Source: Owenia fusiformis (taxonomy: Eukaryota; Annelida; Polychaeta; Sabellida; Oweniidae). Taken from it: DNA of 64,000 nucleotides. The stretch is from the NCBI GenBank assembly GCA_903813345.2, contig CAIIXF020000004.1:2747525-2811524 (forward strand), written 5' to 3'. A program made the position numbers and the translations under genes. This document shows positions 25,335 through 38,200 of this stretch, in pieces (the stretch's first letter is position 1; each line of letters starts with the position of its first letter). The notes under the pieces were generated by a model. That model had not been told where the DNA came from. It did not search any database and worked only from the letters and a program-made list of their open reading frames with translations.

Positions 25335-25570
25335 CGAGCTTTGTCGTCTGCGAACCGTGCACTTCCCCAGCTGCCGAGGGATTTAGCCAAGCGGAAGCAA
25401 TGATTACGACCGATGTCGTAATTAAAATACGACATGTCGTAATTGAAATTAATTTTCATTGATAGAGTTATTGCCTGATTCTTGGCGGGGCCCAGATTGA
25501 ACGATGCATGGCTGTGCATAATTCATCTTAATCGTCAATCAGTCCATTGATGAGCAGATATTGACGAGTT
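25335..25570. promoter_or_regulatory. Candidate regulatory island with repeated GTCGTAATT sites
   Basis: ATTACGAC (25403-25410), GTCGTAATT (25415-25423) and GTCGTAATT (25436-25444) lie within 42 bp. The second and third are 21 bp apart and the third sits in the 14-bp palindrome TACGACATGTCGTA. A GCAGACGAC copy (minus, 25343-25351), AATTAATTTTCATT and a PBX/PREP-like GTCAATCA (about 25534-25541) are close by. The whole block has higher complexity than its flanks and looks like conserved regulatory DNA. Confidence 0.3.
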
Positions 25571-26059
25571 CTAGACATGCCATGACTGACAGACTTTAAA
25601 TTCTTATGATTTCCTGGTCGTATATCAACTACAATATTCAACTTCCGTTCGGAAATGTAATGTTCTTTTTGTAATTTCCAAAATGTAAACTTGATGTGAT
25701 TTACAATATTTGCGTGAATGTTATTTCATATTTTATTTACTTTGCATACACTTTTGTGTTGGAACATTTTCCAGACAAATAACCATGGTAATCTTGAATT
25801 TTTAGTCCCAATAATATATCAACATGGCGGGACAGCAGTCAATCCGATGTGTATAAATAGCATCAGAGGTAGTAGAAAGAGACTTTCAGGCTCTTAAAAG
25901 AAAGAGAACTGCGAATTTAGATATTTAATAACATGGCCCGGTTAAAAACTACTAATTATCTCAGTTCCAGACCATTTGACGCTGCAAAATACATCATAAC
26001 AAACATGCAATATTTTGCCCAGGAAAACCAAAAAATCCCAAGTCAATTTTCAAATTGTG

Positions 26060-26490
26060 GTAAATCTTTAATGGGTCGGTGATTTAATTATGCAGAACGT
26101 GGATAATTGTATAGGCCTGGGTCATGTAAAAAATCCATTGAATCAGTCATTGCACATAAAAGATAAAGAATTAACCCCACGTGATTGGAGTCGTCAAACC
26201 CAGAATTGTTGGAATCAATTATAAACCAAGCCTAAATTATGCACACTCCAATTATATCAACCAAAATGTCGTGCAATAAATATATGAAAGGTGCGAGTTT
26301 ATTAGTTGCATTCGTTTATTCATGAAATATGCATGGTTCTATTTTGTCAATAGCAAATCCATTGTGTTTCAGCTAAAATATGGATGGTGTGCGCGGGAAT
26401 TCGCAGACGACAGTAGTTGATGAAATAAGGTACACAGATTGACATGCAACCAGTTCTAATAACTGAACTTCTGAAGTCAGTCGTCTGTCT
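26060..26490. promoter_or_regulatory. Candidate regulatory island with GCAGACGAC pair
   Basis: TTTAATTATGC, CACGTG (E-box, in CCCCACGTGATTGG), CAATTATA and GCAATAAA cores occur in a compact block of mixed composition. GCAGACGAC at 26403-26411 and GTCGTCTGT at 26480-26488 form an inverted pair 86 bp across. No coding potential was found. Confidence 0.2.
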
Positions 26491-26989
26491 GATCGGAGAA
26501 CTATTTACATATACTCTAGTTAATTTTTTATTAATTTCTCCATGCCATAATATTTTCTTTTGAGATAAACGATACCGTTTTTTGTTTCATATATTTTCCT
26601 TAATATTTAGTTTTTCATTTGTAAGGGTGTTCATCCCAATTGTTTTAGTCCCACTGATTGGCTCATAATTGGCGCGCTCTAACACCATTCTACAGATATA
26701 AAAAGCAGTAAATGTAATTCACTTTATCGAGTGTTGAACAAAATCAAATTTCGTCCCTCTTAAACAATTAGCTTCCACTTCATTAGGCGTAGGGATTGAG
26801 CTGATTCATCAATGTGATAATCTGGAGAAGGAACTGCCATATTGCACGATTATCGCACTGCCTCTGGCACAACAGCAAAAATGTCACGCCGATTTGACGC
26901 TTTCTTTCATCAAAATGGAAGGTAACGCTCATTTCACGTTTTTCCATTGTGCTTTTTATTTCTTGCATTTTTTAATTCTTTATACTATT

Positions 26990-27440
26990 TCTAGCCAAAA
27001 GCCCACGGTGGTTGTGTTCTACATAGGCTATATTCTGTCGACTTCTAGCCAAAAGCCCACGATGGTTGTGTTCTACATAGGCTATAATCTGTCTACTTCT
27101 AGCCAAAAGCCCACGATGGTTGTGTTTTACATAGGTTATATTATGTCTACTTCCAGCCAAATGCCCACGATGGTTGTGTTCAACATCTATTCTGTCTACT
27201 TCTAGCTAAAAGGTCACATTGTGTTCATTTTATCATTTGTGTACTTCTAGCTATGATCTCATCATAGTTGTGTTCATTTTCTAGTTTGTAGCAAAAGGAC
27301 TACCACGGCGGTGGGGTATTCATTATACATATTCTGTCTACTTCTAGCTTAAAGCCCAGCATTTGGTGGATGTTCATTTCATCTATTTTGTCTACTTCTA
27401 GCTAAATACACAGCATGGTGAAGTTCATTTAATGTAATAT
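26990..27440 (+). repeat. 54-bp minisatellite, about 4 clean and several decayed copies
   Basis: Units start at CTAGCCAAAAGCCCAC at 26991, 27045, 27099 and 27153, exactly 54 bp apart. More diverged copies follow to about 27440 around CTTCTAGCTAAA segments. Because 54 is a multiple of three and the unit lacks stops, long frames open on both strands (26894-27205 plus, 26972-27160 minus) encoding 18-residue repeats. These are best read as by-products of the repeat rather than genes. Confidence 0.9.
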
Positions 27441-29270
27441 TTTTACATCAACAAGAAACTCACCATCATTCATTTCATTTCTATTTTCCGCGTTAATACC
27501 TAGTTTTACTGTAGCTAAAATGAATCATTCATCCTGCTCATCACACATACTGCTCAAACACTAGCCAAATTATCTTAATTTTCTCAACTGATTTTTTCAT
27601 TTTATTTCCTTCCAATAGGGGAGACAACTATCATAATATTAAACCTCTCAAAGAATACCCTTTAGATGTCACTCTGACATAGATATAGTGGTTGAGACAA
27701 TAAGAGCTTTAACGAATGTTGACATCAAATAAAGTGATGCACGTCAAATTATTGTAAAACACCTAGTGCAACATTTGTTACCTGATTAGGGCAGAGACAA
27801 ATAAAAAATGCATGTAAACAATGGAGTGTCTCAATCCGGGCATTGTGTTAATAAAAAATGTACAAACTTGTGTGAGTGAACAGCTCTATAGGATTTATAT
27901 ATATTTAGTTTGTTATGAGTTCCTTTCACTTGAACTGCCTTTCAGAATTTTCATCATCTTTATTTTACTGCAACTATCTCTAAAGCTCTCCGGGTAAATC
28001 ATTCCATTTTCTCGCATGAGGATGGCCACCGTTATACTTTACTTAAGAGTAAGAATCGATACTCAGCGCTCAGTCGCTGACAGACCTACAATTAAATTTC
28101 CCCCAATTCTAAGGAGTAATTTATTAAATTTCTCCAGAAGACCAATTCATCAATTCCTTGATGAAAACTGACAGGAGGTTTTGATTGACACATTTGGCAG
28201 GCCTGTACTACTTGTGAACCAATCTACATTCTGGATATTGGCAGGTCGATGTACAGGTCACGATCCGTCAATATCGGGAAAATATTGTAACATTTTTCGA
28301 TTCTCGTATATATTTATAAAAATCACTTGTTATATATTATATTGGAAAACATTCAACCCATAAACTGTTAATCATTGACAATAACAGAAGAATAACTCAT
28401 GCAAATTTTATTCAGAAATAACATATCGACAAAGCTAATAATTATCATATCTTGAGATTAGTTTATTTTAAATCGTACTTAAACAGAATCTCGTTACAGT
28501 GTAAATTGTCTAGTTGTAACACCTTCCCCTTAAAAAATATTGTTCATCCACGGATGTAAAAATGACACTTGCGACTATCAGTTTGAACGATAATAACACC
28601 TCTGTCAAAATGTCTTATGAAATATATATATCTGAGGTGGGTTTGTCTTCCCAGTTTGTTAACTACTAATTAAGCATTGGACTCGATTGAATTATTGTCA
28701 ATGCATCTGGTTACCTTAATTTGAGGGAAACTAAATGTTTCATGCAAATGTAATTTAGTTTATAGTCAGGTAAATCTGTGTCTCCACACAGCTGAATCTG
28801 GCAGATTTGAGATAACGTCGCGTGGGCCCCTCGCAAAAAGATTAAATGAAAGTGAGACCCATCTATACAAACATATATAAAGTCGATAAATGCATTGGGA
28901 AGTGATTAAATAAATTGTATGTAGTATCACATTTAGTTGTTAATAATATAGCAATAAGGTTATACAGAATCATGGACTTTGTTTGGGAATATATTTCTGC
29001 AATCAACTATTTTTTGAACGGGAAGAGCATCAAAACATATAGTAAAACAAACCAATCTCTTGTAAGTTGTCCATAATTCAAAACAAAGATAACTCCAAAA
29101 CATGCTTTATTAACAGATAATGCATACTACGATAATAATACTAATAATTGGTTTCGAGACTAATTAGAAAAAATCAGTCACAAAACGATCATGTATGATT
29201 CGTGATGACCGTGTAATAAAATGTTCATATAGTTCATTAACATGTTTGTGAATTGCCATTACATATATTA
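27441..29270. other. AT-rich non-coding stretch
   Basis: Nothing can be supported beyond short frames. Confidence 0.45.
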
Positions 29271-29274
29271 AAAA

Positions 29275-29412
29275 TATGCACCTAAAATGCGAACAACTTA
29301 TAATCAATAATCAGGTTACAAAGTACCAATCTCAAATACCAGTAGAAAGTGCACTTTAAATATGCACCTAAAATACGAACGATTTATAATCAATCATCAT
29401 GATCAAAAGTAC
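29275..29412 (+). repeat. Diverged direct repeat, two copies 86 bp apart
   Basis: TATGCACCTAAAATGCGAAC at 29275 and TATGCACCTAAAATACGAAC at 29361 are followed in both by TTATAATCAAT(A/C)ATCA and AAAGTACC. Confidence 0.6.
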
Positions 29413-30130
29413 CGAAAATATTGAATAAGCATCACATCAATATATAAACAACCCGTTTGACAAGGAAGTCATTGAAGGAAGTAAACCCATCAATACAAGT
29501 AAAAAAGACTGTATTTTATTTTCGTATTGTCCATTGATTTATTCATCGTAATATCATTAGATTCCAGTATTGGACACAAACAATTACACTTATATCACAA
29601 TATTGCAAAATTCAGAATACTCTTGCTAACATTTTGAGATTTAAATGATCATTGTTAATTTTTTACTGCTGAGCAGATAGCAATCTTGTTCATATGTTAT
29701 TCATATTTTTGTGTTTTAAGGAAACTTACATCAAGTCTGAACTGCATAGATACTTACCCCGACAGTTTGGATTGTACACATTTCTAGAATACTTTTTGGT
29801 GATTAAATCAGAGATGAGATGTCAAACATATATGATGTAAATTACTGTCAGATTGTAGAGCTCTATTATCTACTTGAGTAAAGAGTCTACTGTCGATAGT
29901 TGCATATACCATTGTCCAAATATCTAACGTTGAGAGTTAGGATATGGTTAGATATGGTCCACATACTGACAACTTTGGAGCTTTAGAGGTCTCATTATAT
30001 GTCGTAAAGGCATTTACCAGTCGTATTGTTGTGTTGTCTGGGAACTTGCCTCGTTTCCATTGCATTTCCAGATCTGGAAAATAGAATGTGATTCAAGATT
30101 GAATAAATTGGTTATCTTCTACATGTTACA
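29413..30130. other. AT-rich non-coding stretch
   Basis: Nothing supported. Confidence 0.4.
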
Positions 30131-30893
30131 TTCTGTACATGTTGAGTATGAATTTAATAAAACATTATTATCTTCTGTACATGTTGAGTCTTTGGATTTA
30201 ACAAACATTAGTATCTGTTGTACATGTTGAATCTTTGAATTTAACAAACATTGGTATCTTCTGTACATGTTGAATCTTTGAATTTAACAAACATTAGTAT
30301 CTTCTGTACATGTTGAGTCTTAATTTAAAAAACATTATTATCTTCTGTACATGTTGAGTCTGAATTTAACAAACATTATTATCTTTTGTACATTTCGAGT
30401 CTTTGAATTTAACAAACATTATTATCTTTTGTACATGTGGAGTCTTTGAATTTGACAAACATTTTTATCTTCTGTACATATTGAGTATTTGAATTTAACA
30501 AACATTATTATCTTCTGTACATGTGGAGTCTTTGAATTTAACAAGCATTATTTTCTTCTGTACATGTTGAGTCTTTGAATTTAACAAGCATTATTATCTT
30601 CTGTACATGTTGAATCTATGAATTTAACAAAAATTATTATCTTCTGTACATGTTGAGTCTTTGAATTAATAAACATTATTATCTTCTGTACATGTTGAGT
30701 CTGGATTTAACGAACATTAGTATATTCTGTACATGTTGAGTCTTTGAATTTGACAAACATTTTTATCTTCTGTACATATTGAGTATTTGAATTTAACAAA
30801 CATTATTATCTTCTGTACATGTGGAGTCATTGAATTTAACAAACATTATTATCTTCTGTACATGTTGAGTTTTTGAATTCAACGAACATTATT
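30131..30893 (+). repeat. 43-bp minisatellite, 18 copies, with higher-order structure
   Basis: Eighteen copies of a unit of about 43 bp share CTTCTGTACATGTTGAGTC followed by TTTGAATTTAACAAACATTA. Variants form a pattern: a block of three variant units (TTTGACAAACATTTTT, then ACATATTGAGTATTTG, then ACATGTGGAGTC) starts at about 30442 and again at about 30739, near 299 bp or seven units apart. This indicates a segmental duplication within the array. Confidence 0.95.
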
Positions 30894-32689
30894 ACTGATT
30901 GACTGATTCTCTTGATTTCTTTGACGCATTCCATTTGGCCATCATGTTGAATCCTACCATTTAGAATTATTTTTAGAACCACTTAGGTAAACTAATTATA
31001 CATTTTGCATATAGTTATAAGAACTAGTGTTTGAAACCTAGAGTCATTTAACGTAATATTTGAACTAATTCATTGATTGACGTTAGACGTTCTGCGTTTG
31101 AACATTTTGTTGAATATTTATAGGTAGGATGGGAATATTTAGATATCCTTGGTTGACCCCAGTCCATGAAAGTTATGTCATTAAATGTATGGTGGATATA
31201 AACTCGTTGTAGTTTAAAAATTAGATTCAATAAACAACATTAACAATTTTCGTAATCTAAGAATTTAACTGGAATGGTATCTAAAAATGTTGTTAAAGTT
31301 TCTTTATTTTCTTAATGTTTTTGATCCAATATTCATAAAACGTCGAGATGTGAATCTGTGCAAATTATAGAATCATCTGTTATCGGCATAACCAACTATA
31401 AATCACTTGTGTGAAAAACAGGGTTGTTATACTTTTCATTTCGAATAATTACCAGATATGGATGAAAAACGCAGAAAAGATTTAACTAAACATAAACTTT
31501 ATATTTCAAAGTGTATTGAAATGTCATAAAGTATATATTTTTGTTAATTATAACGTAGAAACTGAGTGAATTGAACATGCAATGAGTGACACATTGCAAA
31601 CAGGTTAAAGAAACCATCTATAAATGGCTCGTTCACATCATCAAGGCCTGTCATAAATGAATTTCTAATCTAAAAATGCATCTTATAATTCTATTCAGGC
31701 TTTTATTGATAAAAAGAGACGAGAAATCATGAAAATTACAGCACTGTTTCAATTTCCTGTCTCTGAAGAAGTGCTGTCAGGTTTAAATAGTTATTGAACA
31801 CTTGGGGAAATAAACTCACTCACTTAGATTCTCGTGCGCAAAATGTCAAATGGTCCTGTGTATATTGCATATTCATTTCACAGTAATTCAGAATTCGTTC
31901 ACTGGATGCAAAGAGCTTTTTCAAGAATTTGATGTAACTATATAAACGATATTTGAGTGCCATTGTTTAAATGGATAAATTGAAATCTCTCAAACGTCAA
32001 AAACTGAAAAGTTACAGTATATCAAAAATTAACAATAATCCGTAACTTTGATTTTGTAAATCCTAATTACATGATAGATAAATCATTAGAACAAAGGGGT
32101 GTCTAAATTTCTGGTATATAGTAACAATTGAGATATTATTTTCCATATATGGTTATTTCTGGATGGCTTTACTGTTAGCCTACAGTAAGGGCTTATGGCA
32201 CAACAATCCTACTTTTGAATTATTATTATCAACCAAAGAATATATAATTGTACATAGACCGTATAGTATTTTGTGCATGACGTGAGATCTTAGAGTCCAA
32301 TATGAAGAGAAGCACGTCACGTTCAGTTAAACTCGAGTCATAGAAGTTTTCTATGTCAATTTAATTTCGGTTCAATTCTAAAATGATTCGTGTCTTGGGT
32401 TTTGTACAAATTTGCATTGTGTTGACACGGCTATCAAAGTATACTATTACTAATTACAACGTCTTGGGACAAGGAATCATATGCAACCATATTGACATTG
32501 TTTCACACAGGGCAAATTAGTTTCCTATTGTATCTATATTGAAATGCACCAAGAATACTAGAGTATATTCCTCCAAGTTTGTATCCACCGTTTAGTTCTG
32601 GACAATATTATAATTTATATTTGAAATAGGAAGGAACAAAACCGTCTTTCTCAGTTTGGATGATAAGGTTGATAATGCTGATGAAGATA

Positions 32690-32690
<1 letters not shown>
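30894..32690. other. AT-rich non-coding stretch
   Basis: Nothing supported beyond short frames. Confidence 0.45.

Positions 32691-32774
<84 letters not shown>
32691..32774 (+). repeat. (GTT)28 trinucleotide microsatellite
   Basis: This is an uninterrupted GTT repeat of 28 units. The minus-strand frame through it encodes poly-asparagine, but nothing flanking suggests a gene. Confidence 0.98.
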
Positions 32775-34995
32775 ATTAAACACTTGTCATTTCACTAAGG
32801 AATTAAGGAAACACCAGAAATAACACGGAAACTACAAAGGGAAATAATGTAACAACATGACGGCAAAATAGCAAAACAATAACGATACTCGGGACATAAT
32901 AATTATACTGAAATATTGAAAATGACAACTTATATAACCTCAAATCAATCTGAATATAAGGGCTTATCAGTATATAGTCATGTTTTTTATCAAAATCAAT
33001 GTACAAAGTAAAAAGCAAAAGGTCATCCACCCAACCATTGTTATATTGTATTGCATTGTATATTAAAGTATCATTTATATGAGATAATATATTTATAGTA
33101 TATTATAATTTACATATAAATATATATAAAAGTATAAGATTAAGTGATGAAAAAATTATGTGTCAAACAAAACCAACAGGTTGGTTCTATGATTGCAGAC
33201 ACGCAGGGGTGTAACCAGCATTTGTCAAGGGGTGCGATGTTTTGGGTTTGCATCACTGAAAATTTTAAAATTTACATTGTGTATTGTATTCTTAATAGAA
33301 AATTTGTGATCTTATTATGCTTTGATTTTTACATAGCATTTTAGTATAGTTAATCAATGACTCGTAATCTTTCGTATGTTAACTTTAAATTGATATAGCC
33401 CTAGGATAATTATTTTACCTAATCGTAACGCACATAAGCTTACTGATAAATAAAACTCACTAATAAGCTAGTTCAACGCTTTGAATTATTTTAACAACTG
33501 TTAATAATATCTGATACTTTAATGTTCCTAATGCTACCTTTCTAATTGTCATGATAATTAAAGGTCTCAAATATTTTTATTCTATTACATGTATTTGCCA
33601 TTCGTCCAGTCATCTTTTAATAGTGAATTTAAGGTGGAATGTAAAATCGAAATTCCAACCTGTACGAATGACCAATCGCCCATGCAAATGCATCGCTTAA
33701 ATAACTTCCGTATGCGTTTAGGTTGTGAAAAGCAGTGCAAGCTTAAACTCCCTTATGCTGTGCGCACTAAAGGGATTGTTTTTGTTAAATAAGTGTGACG
33801 TCTTGCACGTGCATGTAGATTTCAGAGGCAATAATTAACACATGTTTATGCATATAACGCATGCAATGAACATTTAAAAACATGACAAATCAGATTAATA
33901 TATACATAAATAAATAAATAACAAAAACAAAAACAACCACCTACAATTCAAAGTTCACTTTCAGATAACCTTGTTATATTCAGCTAAATAAATTTACAAA
34001 CAGTATATTAAAACAGGAATAAACATAGTGATAAAAACGACAAAACAATTTAGGATAATTAAAATCGACATGACAATTAAATACAATGATATAAATTGGA
34101 TAAATGCGTCGGTGCACACAATTCTACAATAGACGTTAATGACAACGGAATGTGTACACTCTGTGATGCTTTTACCACAATAGGGGAGTAAAATCCCTTT
34201 GTTGCGTATTCTATACTATAATGACATATGACTATATTTTATGATTTTACAACAAAAAGCCTACCTGAATAAATGTTAGCATCTAAATACCGACAACTGT
34301 TTAAATAAACATCCAACATCGCTTCGATCTTTCATTTTTACATAGGGGCCAACCCGTTCATGAAGATCATTCATGTTCTTGCATATTTTGACAGAATGAG
34401 GTGATATCAGCTCAAATGGAGTCAAATTTTTGGGAATGACAAGGAACATGTCCAATTCCCGAATTTACTCCCTCATAATAAGAGATTCAGTGGGACAAAG
34501 GACTTATACGAATATTACAATGTTTCGAATTGTAAAGGGCACATTTTATTAATTATATTTTGCAAGTTGTATTTTATGATATTTGCTTTTTGGCCTGCTC
34601 ACGTGGCCATTTGCCACATATCATGACTAAGGATTTATATATGTCATATTTGTGATGCATCTCACCACATTTGTGGAGAAAGAGAGAGTGATTTTGCTAT
34701 TTCCTATACCTGCACCTCATATACTTATGCAATATTTGTGATGACTTCAAATTCTTTTTTAATTCAAAAGAGTGTTCTGCTAGTCATGCTTAAGACCCTG
34801 GACCCCCTCTTATCTTTTTTAACAACAGGTGTAAAGTATGTAAGTGATCTGGAGCATGACTTAGGTTTTGCTAAATTTCGCTATTTTGATAACTGGATCT
34901 AAACCAGAACAATTGGCAAAATATAGCTTTTTCTAACATTGTCCCCGTCAAAAACAGTACACTGTCGAAATGCAAAATGCTATTGTATAGTTGGT
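32775..34995. other. AT-rich non-coding stretch
   Basis: A very AT-rich patch with TATA runs lies at 33050-33130. The GGGGTGTAACCAGC...GGGGTGCGATG text at 33206-33239 resembles termini of the repeat family seen at 48690 and 50508, so a decayed copy may begin here. No gene is seen. Confidence 0.4.
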
Positions 34996-34997
34996 AT

Positions 34998-35245
34998 AAT
35001 TGTATAGACATGATAAGAAATTCAAAATATAATTCGTATTTCATAAGTAGCTATAGTACTACAGTGGATACCACAGATATCTAAGTTGTACTGACATAAT
35101 AAGATACAAAATATAATTCGTATTTTTTATGAGTAACTATAGAACTATAGTGGACACCACAAATATCTAAATTGTACAGACATGAAAAGATACAAAATAT
35201 CATAAGTAACTGCAGATGACACCACAAATATCTCCGCAAACGAAG
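34998..35245 (+). repeat. Degenerate tandem repeat, 84-86 bp, three copies
   Basis: CAAAATAT occurs at 35023, 35107 and 35193. In each copy it is followed, after a variable stretch, by TAAGTA/GAGTAACT, a variable (GG)ACACCACA segment and AATATCT. The third copy has a deletion. Confidence 0.7.
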
Positions 35246-38200
35246 TATCATAAATAGCATGCATATCCATTGTTATACTTATATATATGTAATGTTGCTC
35301 AATTTTCCTCGTTTTGATATAAATGTTATATTCAGCGATATGTTATACTTTGTCTGTCAATACAGATATGCGGGTTTATAGCATATCGAAGACAAACAAA
35401 CTGGATTGATATGTGCAACAACACAAACAAAGCATGGTGACAGCGGAAAAGTGAACATACATATCATCTTTATACAAAATGCAAATTATCTGCAATTTAG
35501 ACTTCTCATTAAAATGACCTTTAAATCATATGTATATATGCTTCCAAATTATATAACAACTTGTATCTACTCTTAAGAAAGTATAAACCTCACTGAATGT
35601 CGTTTGCTGTTTTAACAATTTTCATTTAATTCTACCTGCGGCATTATAAAATCAAGGATTAGTGATTACGATTGGGTTATTACCATTTCAAGTACCAGGG
35701 GTCGTTTTAAACCCAAATATTCACTTTCTCTAATTTCCACTTTAGCCAAATCTTTTTCACAACGATAATTAAATTCGCTATAATAACAATTTTATGCTAA
35801 TTTTATGCTGCTTTATTTTCTTTAGATTTTATTGAGAATATTACTTGTGCGTATGTTGTTATTATTACTCGTTTCAATATTACCCTTGTATATTTTGTTA
35901 ACCTCGGCACACATGGATGTTAAGAATATTAAAAGTAAGACGCTGTTGCTAAAATTTCAGGAATATAATCTACATGTTAATGATATTCTACTTGAAGTGT
36001 AATATATTTTTTGCTAATTCAACTCCGTTTCGTTTATCGTTTCTGACATGATTGCCCATTTTGTGATTTTCTCCAAAGGGTCTTTGGTGATTTGATTTTG
36101 GACTTCATCAATGTATATACAATTTTCTATAGTTTATTTTCATCGGGTTTTCCCACGAGTTTTGTCTATTGACCGCTAACCCCACCTTCACCCGTCTTCA
36201 TTATACCCAATAATGACCCGTTACGGACCTATCCTGAAAAATCTGCCCCTGTCCTAATTCAAATATTTCTCTTGATACAACAACTGCAAGCATATGCTGA
36301 AGCGTATTATATAACATCACATAAAGTCTCGTCGTATTTTTGGGTTTATTTTCATATTTTAAAGAAATTATCAAAATTATTGAGCGTTCTTCGTGAATTT
36401 TAGAGAACGGTAGACAATAACGACCAGTTATTAACCGTTCACCTAGTAGTTCTACAGGGCCACATTTCACGCCTGATAACCCCTCAACATAAAATGTCAA
36501 AATTGATAAAACGACAAGTAGAAAAATTAAAGACTTGTTGCTCAGATAAGTACCCCTGAGCTACCCCCGAAATTCTAGCTATATATAATTGTTGAGCGCT
36601 CTGCACGGGTTCTCTGTATTTTTCTATCCTATGATCAAGACTGTCAATCGCATCTTTGTTGTTAAAATTATTCTGCTCCTATTTCTCTCTAAATATTGAA
36701 TGAATTATTTCAGTTACTGACATTTTTGTACAATTTGACATGTTCATAGCAGTATGGAATTTTAAAGCGGTTTAGTATGATTCGATCTTTGGAAGATTTG
36801 TGTATATCCTATAACTAACCTCAGACTTTTGAGTATCATTCGTTATATTTTAATTCGTGTCTTGTATACTTGTATTTATTTATGTAGGCTCTGTTGCGGG
36901 TGTTACAGTCAAGCCTTTTTCTGGGTCAACCCATCTACATGTGAAATGCCCACTATACCGCTTAACTACATACTAGTACTATGGGACGATAAAGAAGTAA
37001 GTGAAAGACTAAAATATAGATATTAACCAATTTCCCAATTCTTAAAAAATGGTTAATGTGTATATCACGCTCCAAACAGCACAATCAAAACTAGCACAAC
37101 AATGAAATGTATTTTAAAGTCCATAAAAGGTAAAAAAGAAACTTAAATATAGCTAAGTCATGTAGGCCACCATATGGTGATAGGTCAGATTTGTCTGGTC
37201 ATAAAATTGACACCCAGCTTTATTTTAATAATGTATGTGTCCATTTCTGTATATCAGAGACTGGCTGATACATGTTCGCATGACTTTGCCAATTCAACAA
37301 TATACTGTATATGGATTGCTATTGTGTATTATCATTAAATTTACACTTTTAATTACAATACCATACGAGTAATTTCACATCGTATTTACTACTTTACTCA
37401 GCTAAGTTTATGTATCAATGTGGATTTCACACTTGGGGTTTGATAAGGGGTTATATTTTCAAAGAAATCAAACTTGTTTTCGTTAGGTATTATTCCATCA
37501 GTGTGTCGATCGTAGCTAGAAATGTTATTCATCCTAAACATAAAGTCAACTATAACGATTATTAATAACAATAAAGGTTACTACGTTCTCTAGTTCTCAA
37601 TCAAAAAATAGTAAAAATATTTATTTGTGCCAATTAAGTTAATTCCTAACTTTTTTGTAACCGTCTGGATTCAGGTCAGGGTAAATATGAAAAGCATCAC
37701 CTGTATTGAATTATATGAAAGGGTAACTGCCTTTAATTCAAGTTTCTCATAGAATTTTCAATTAAAATCCTTATACTGACTAGAGTTGAGAAATATTTCC
37801 TATTTTCAATTAAATACTAGAGTAAATACAGCTGAAATGTAGCAATTTAATAATATATACCCATTGTAAATATTTGATATTCCCTCTTATAAAAAACACT
37901 ACATCGTAATGTATACTTAAAGTGCAATAGAGTAGAACTGTTACATTTTAAAAGTTTAATCTCTCGTAAATGAGTTAAAACGTTTGTGTCCGAAAAAGTG
38001 AAATATGACTTAAAGGTTAGTTATTACAAAATAAATTAATTCAAGGAAATGTAATTTCGTAGTCTTGAAATTAAATGCCTGAAATGGGTAAATCTACGGA
38101 ATATGGAAGAAATATTGGGAATGGATTTTTAACTTATATTATATACTAATAAACATTATTTAACCAGCCATTTTGGTAAGTCTATAAATCTAATACTCAC

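Noticed and set aside
32592-32783. Poly-asparagine open frame
   Set aside because: It is simply the minus-strand reading of the (GTT)28 microsatellite, with no supporting gene structure.
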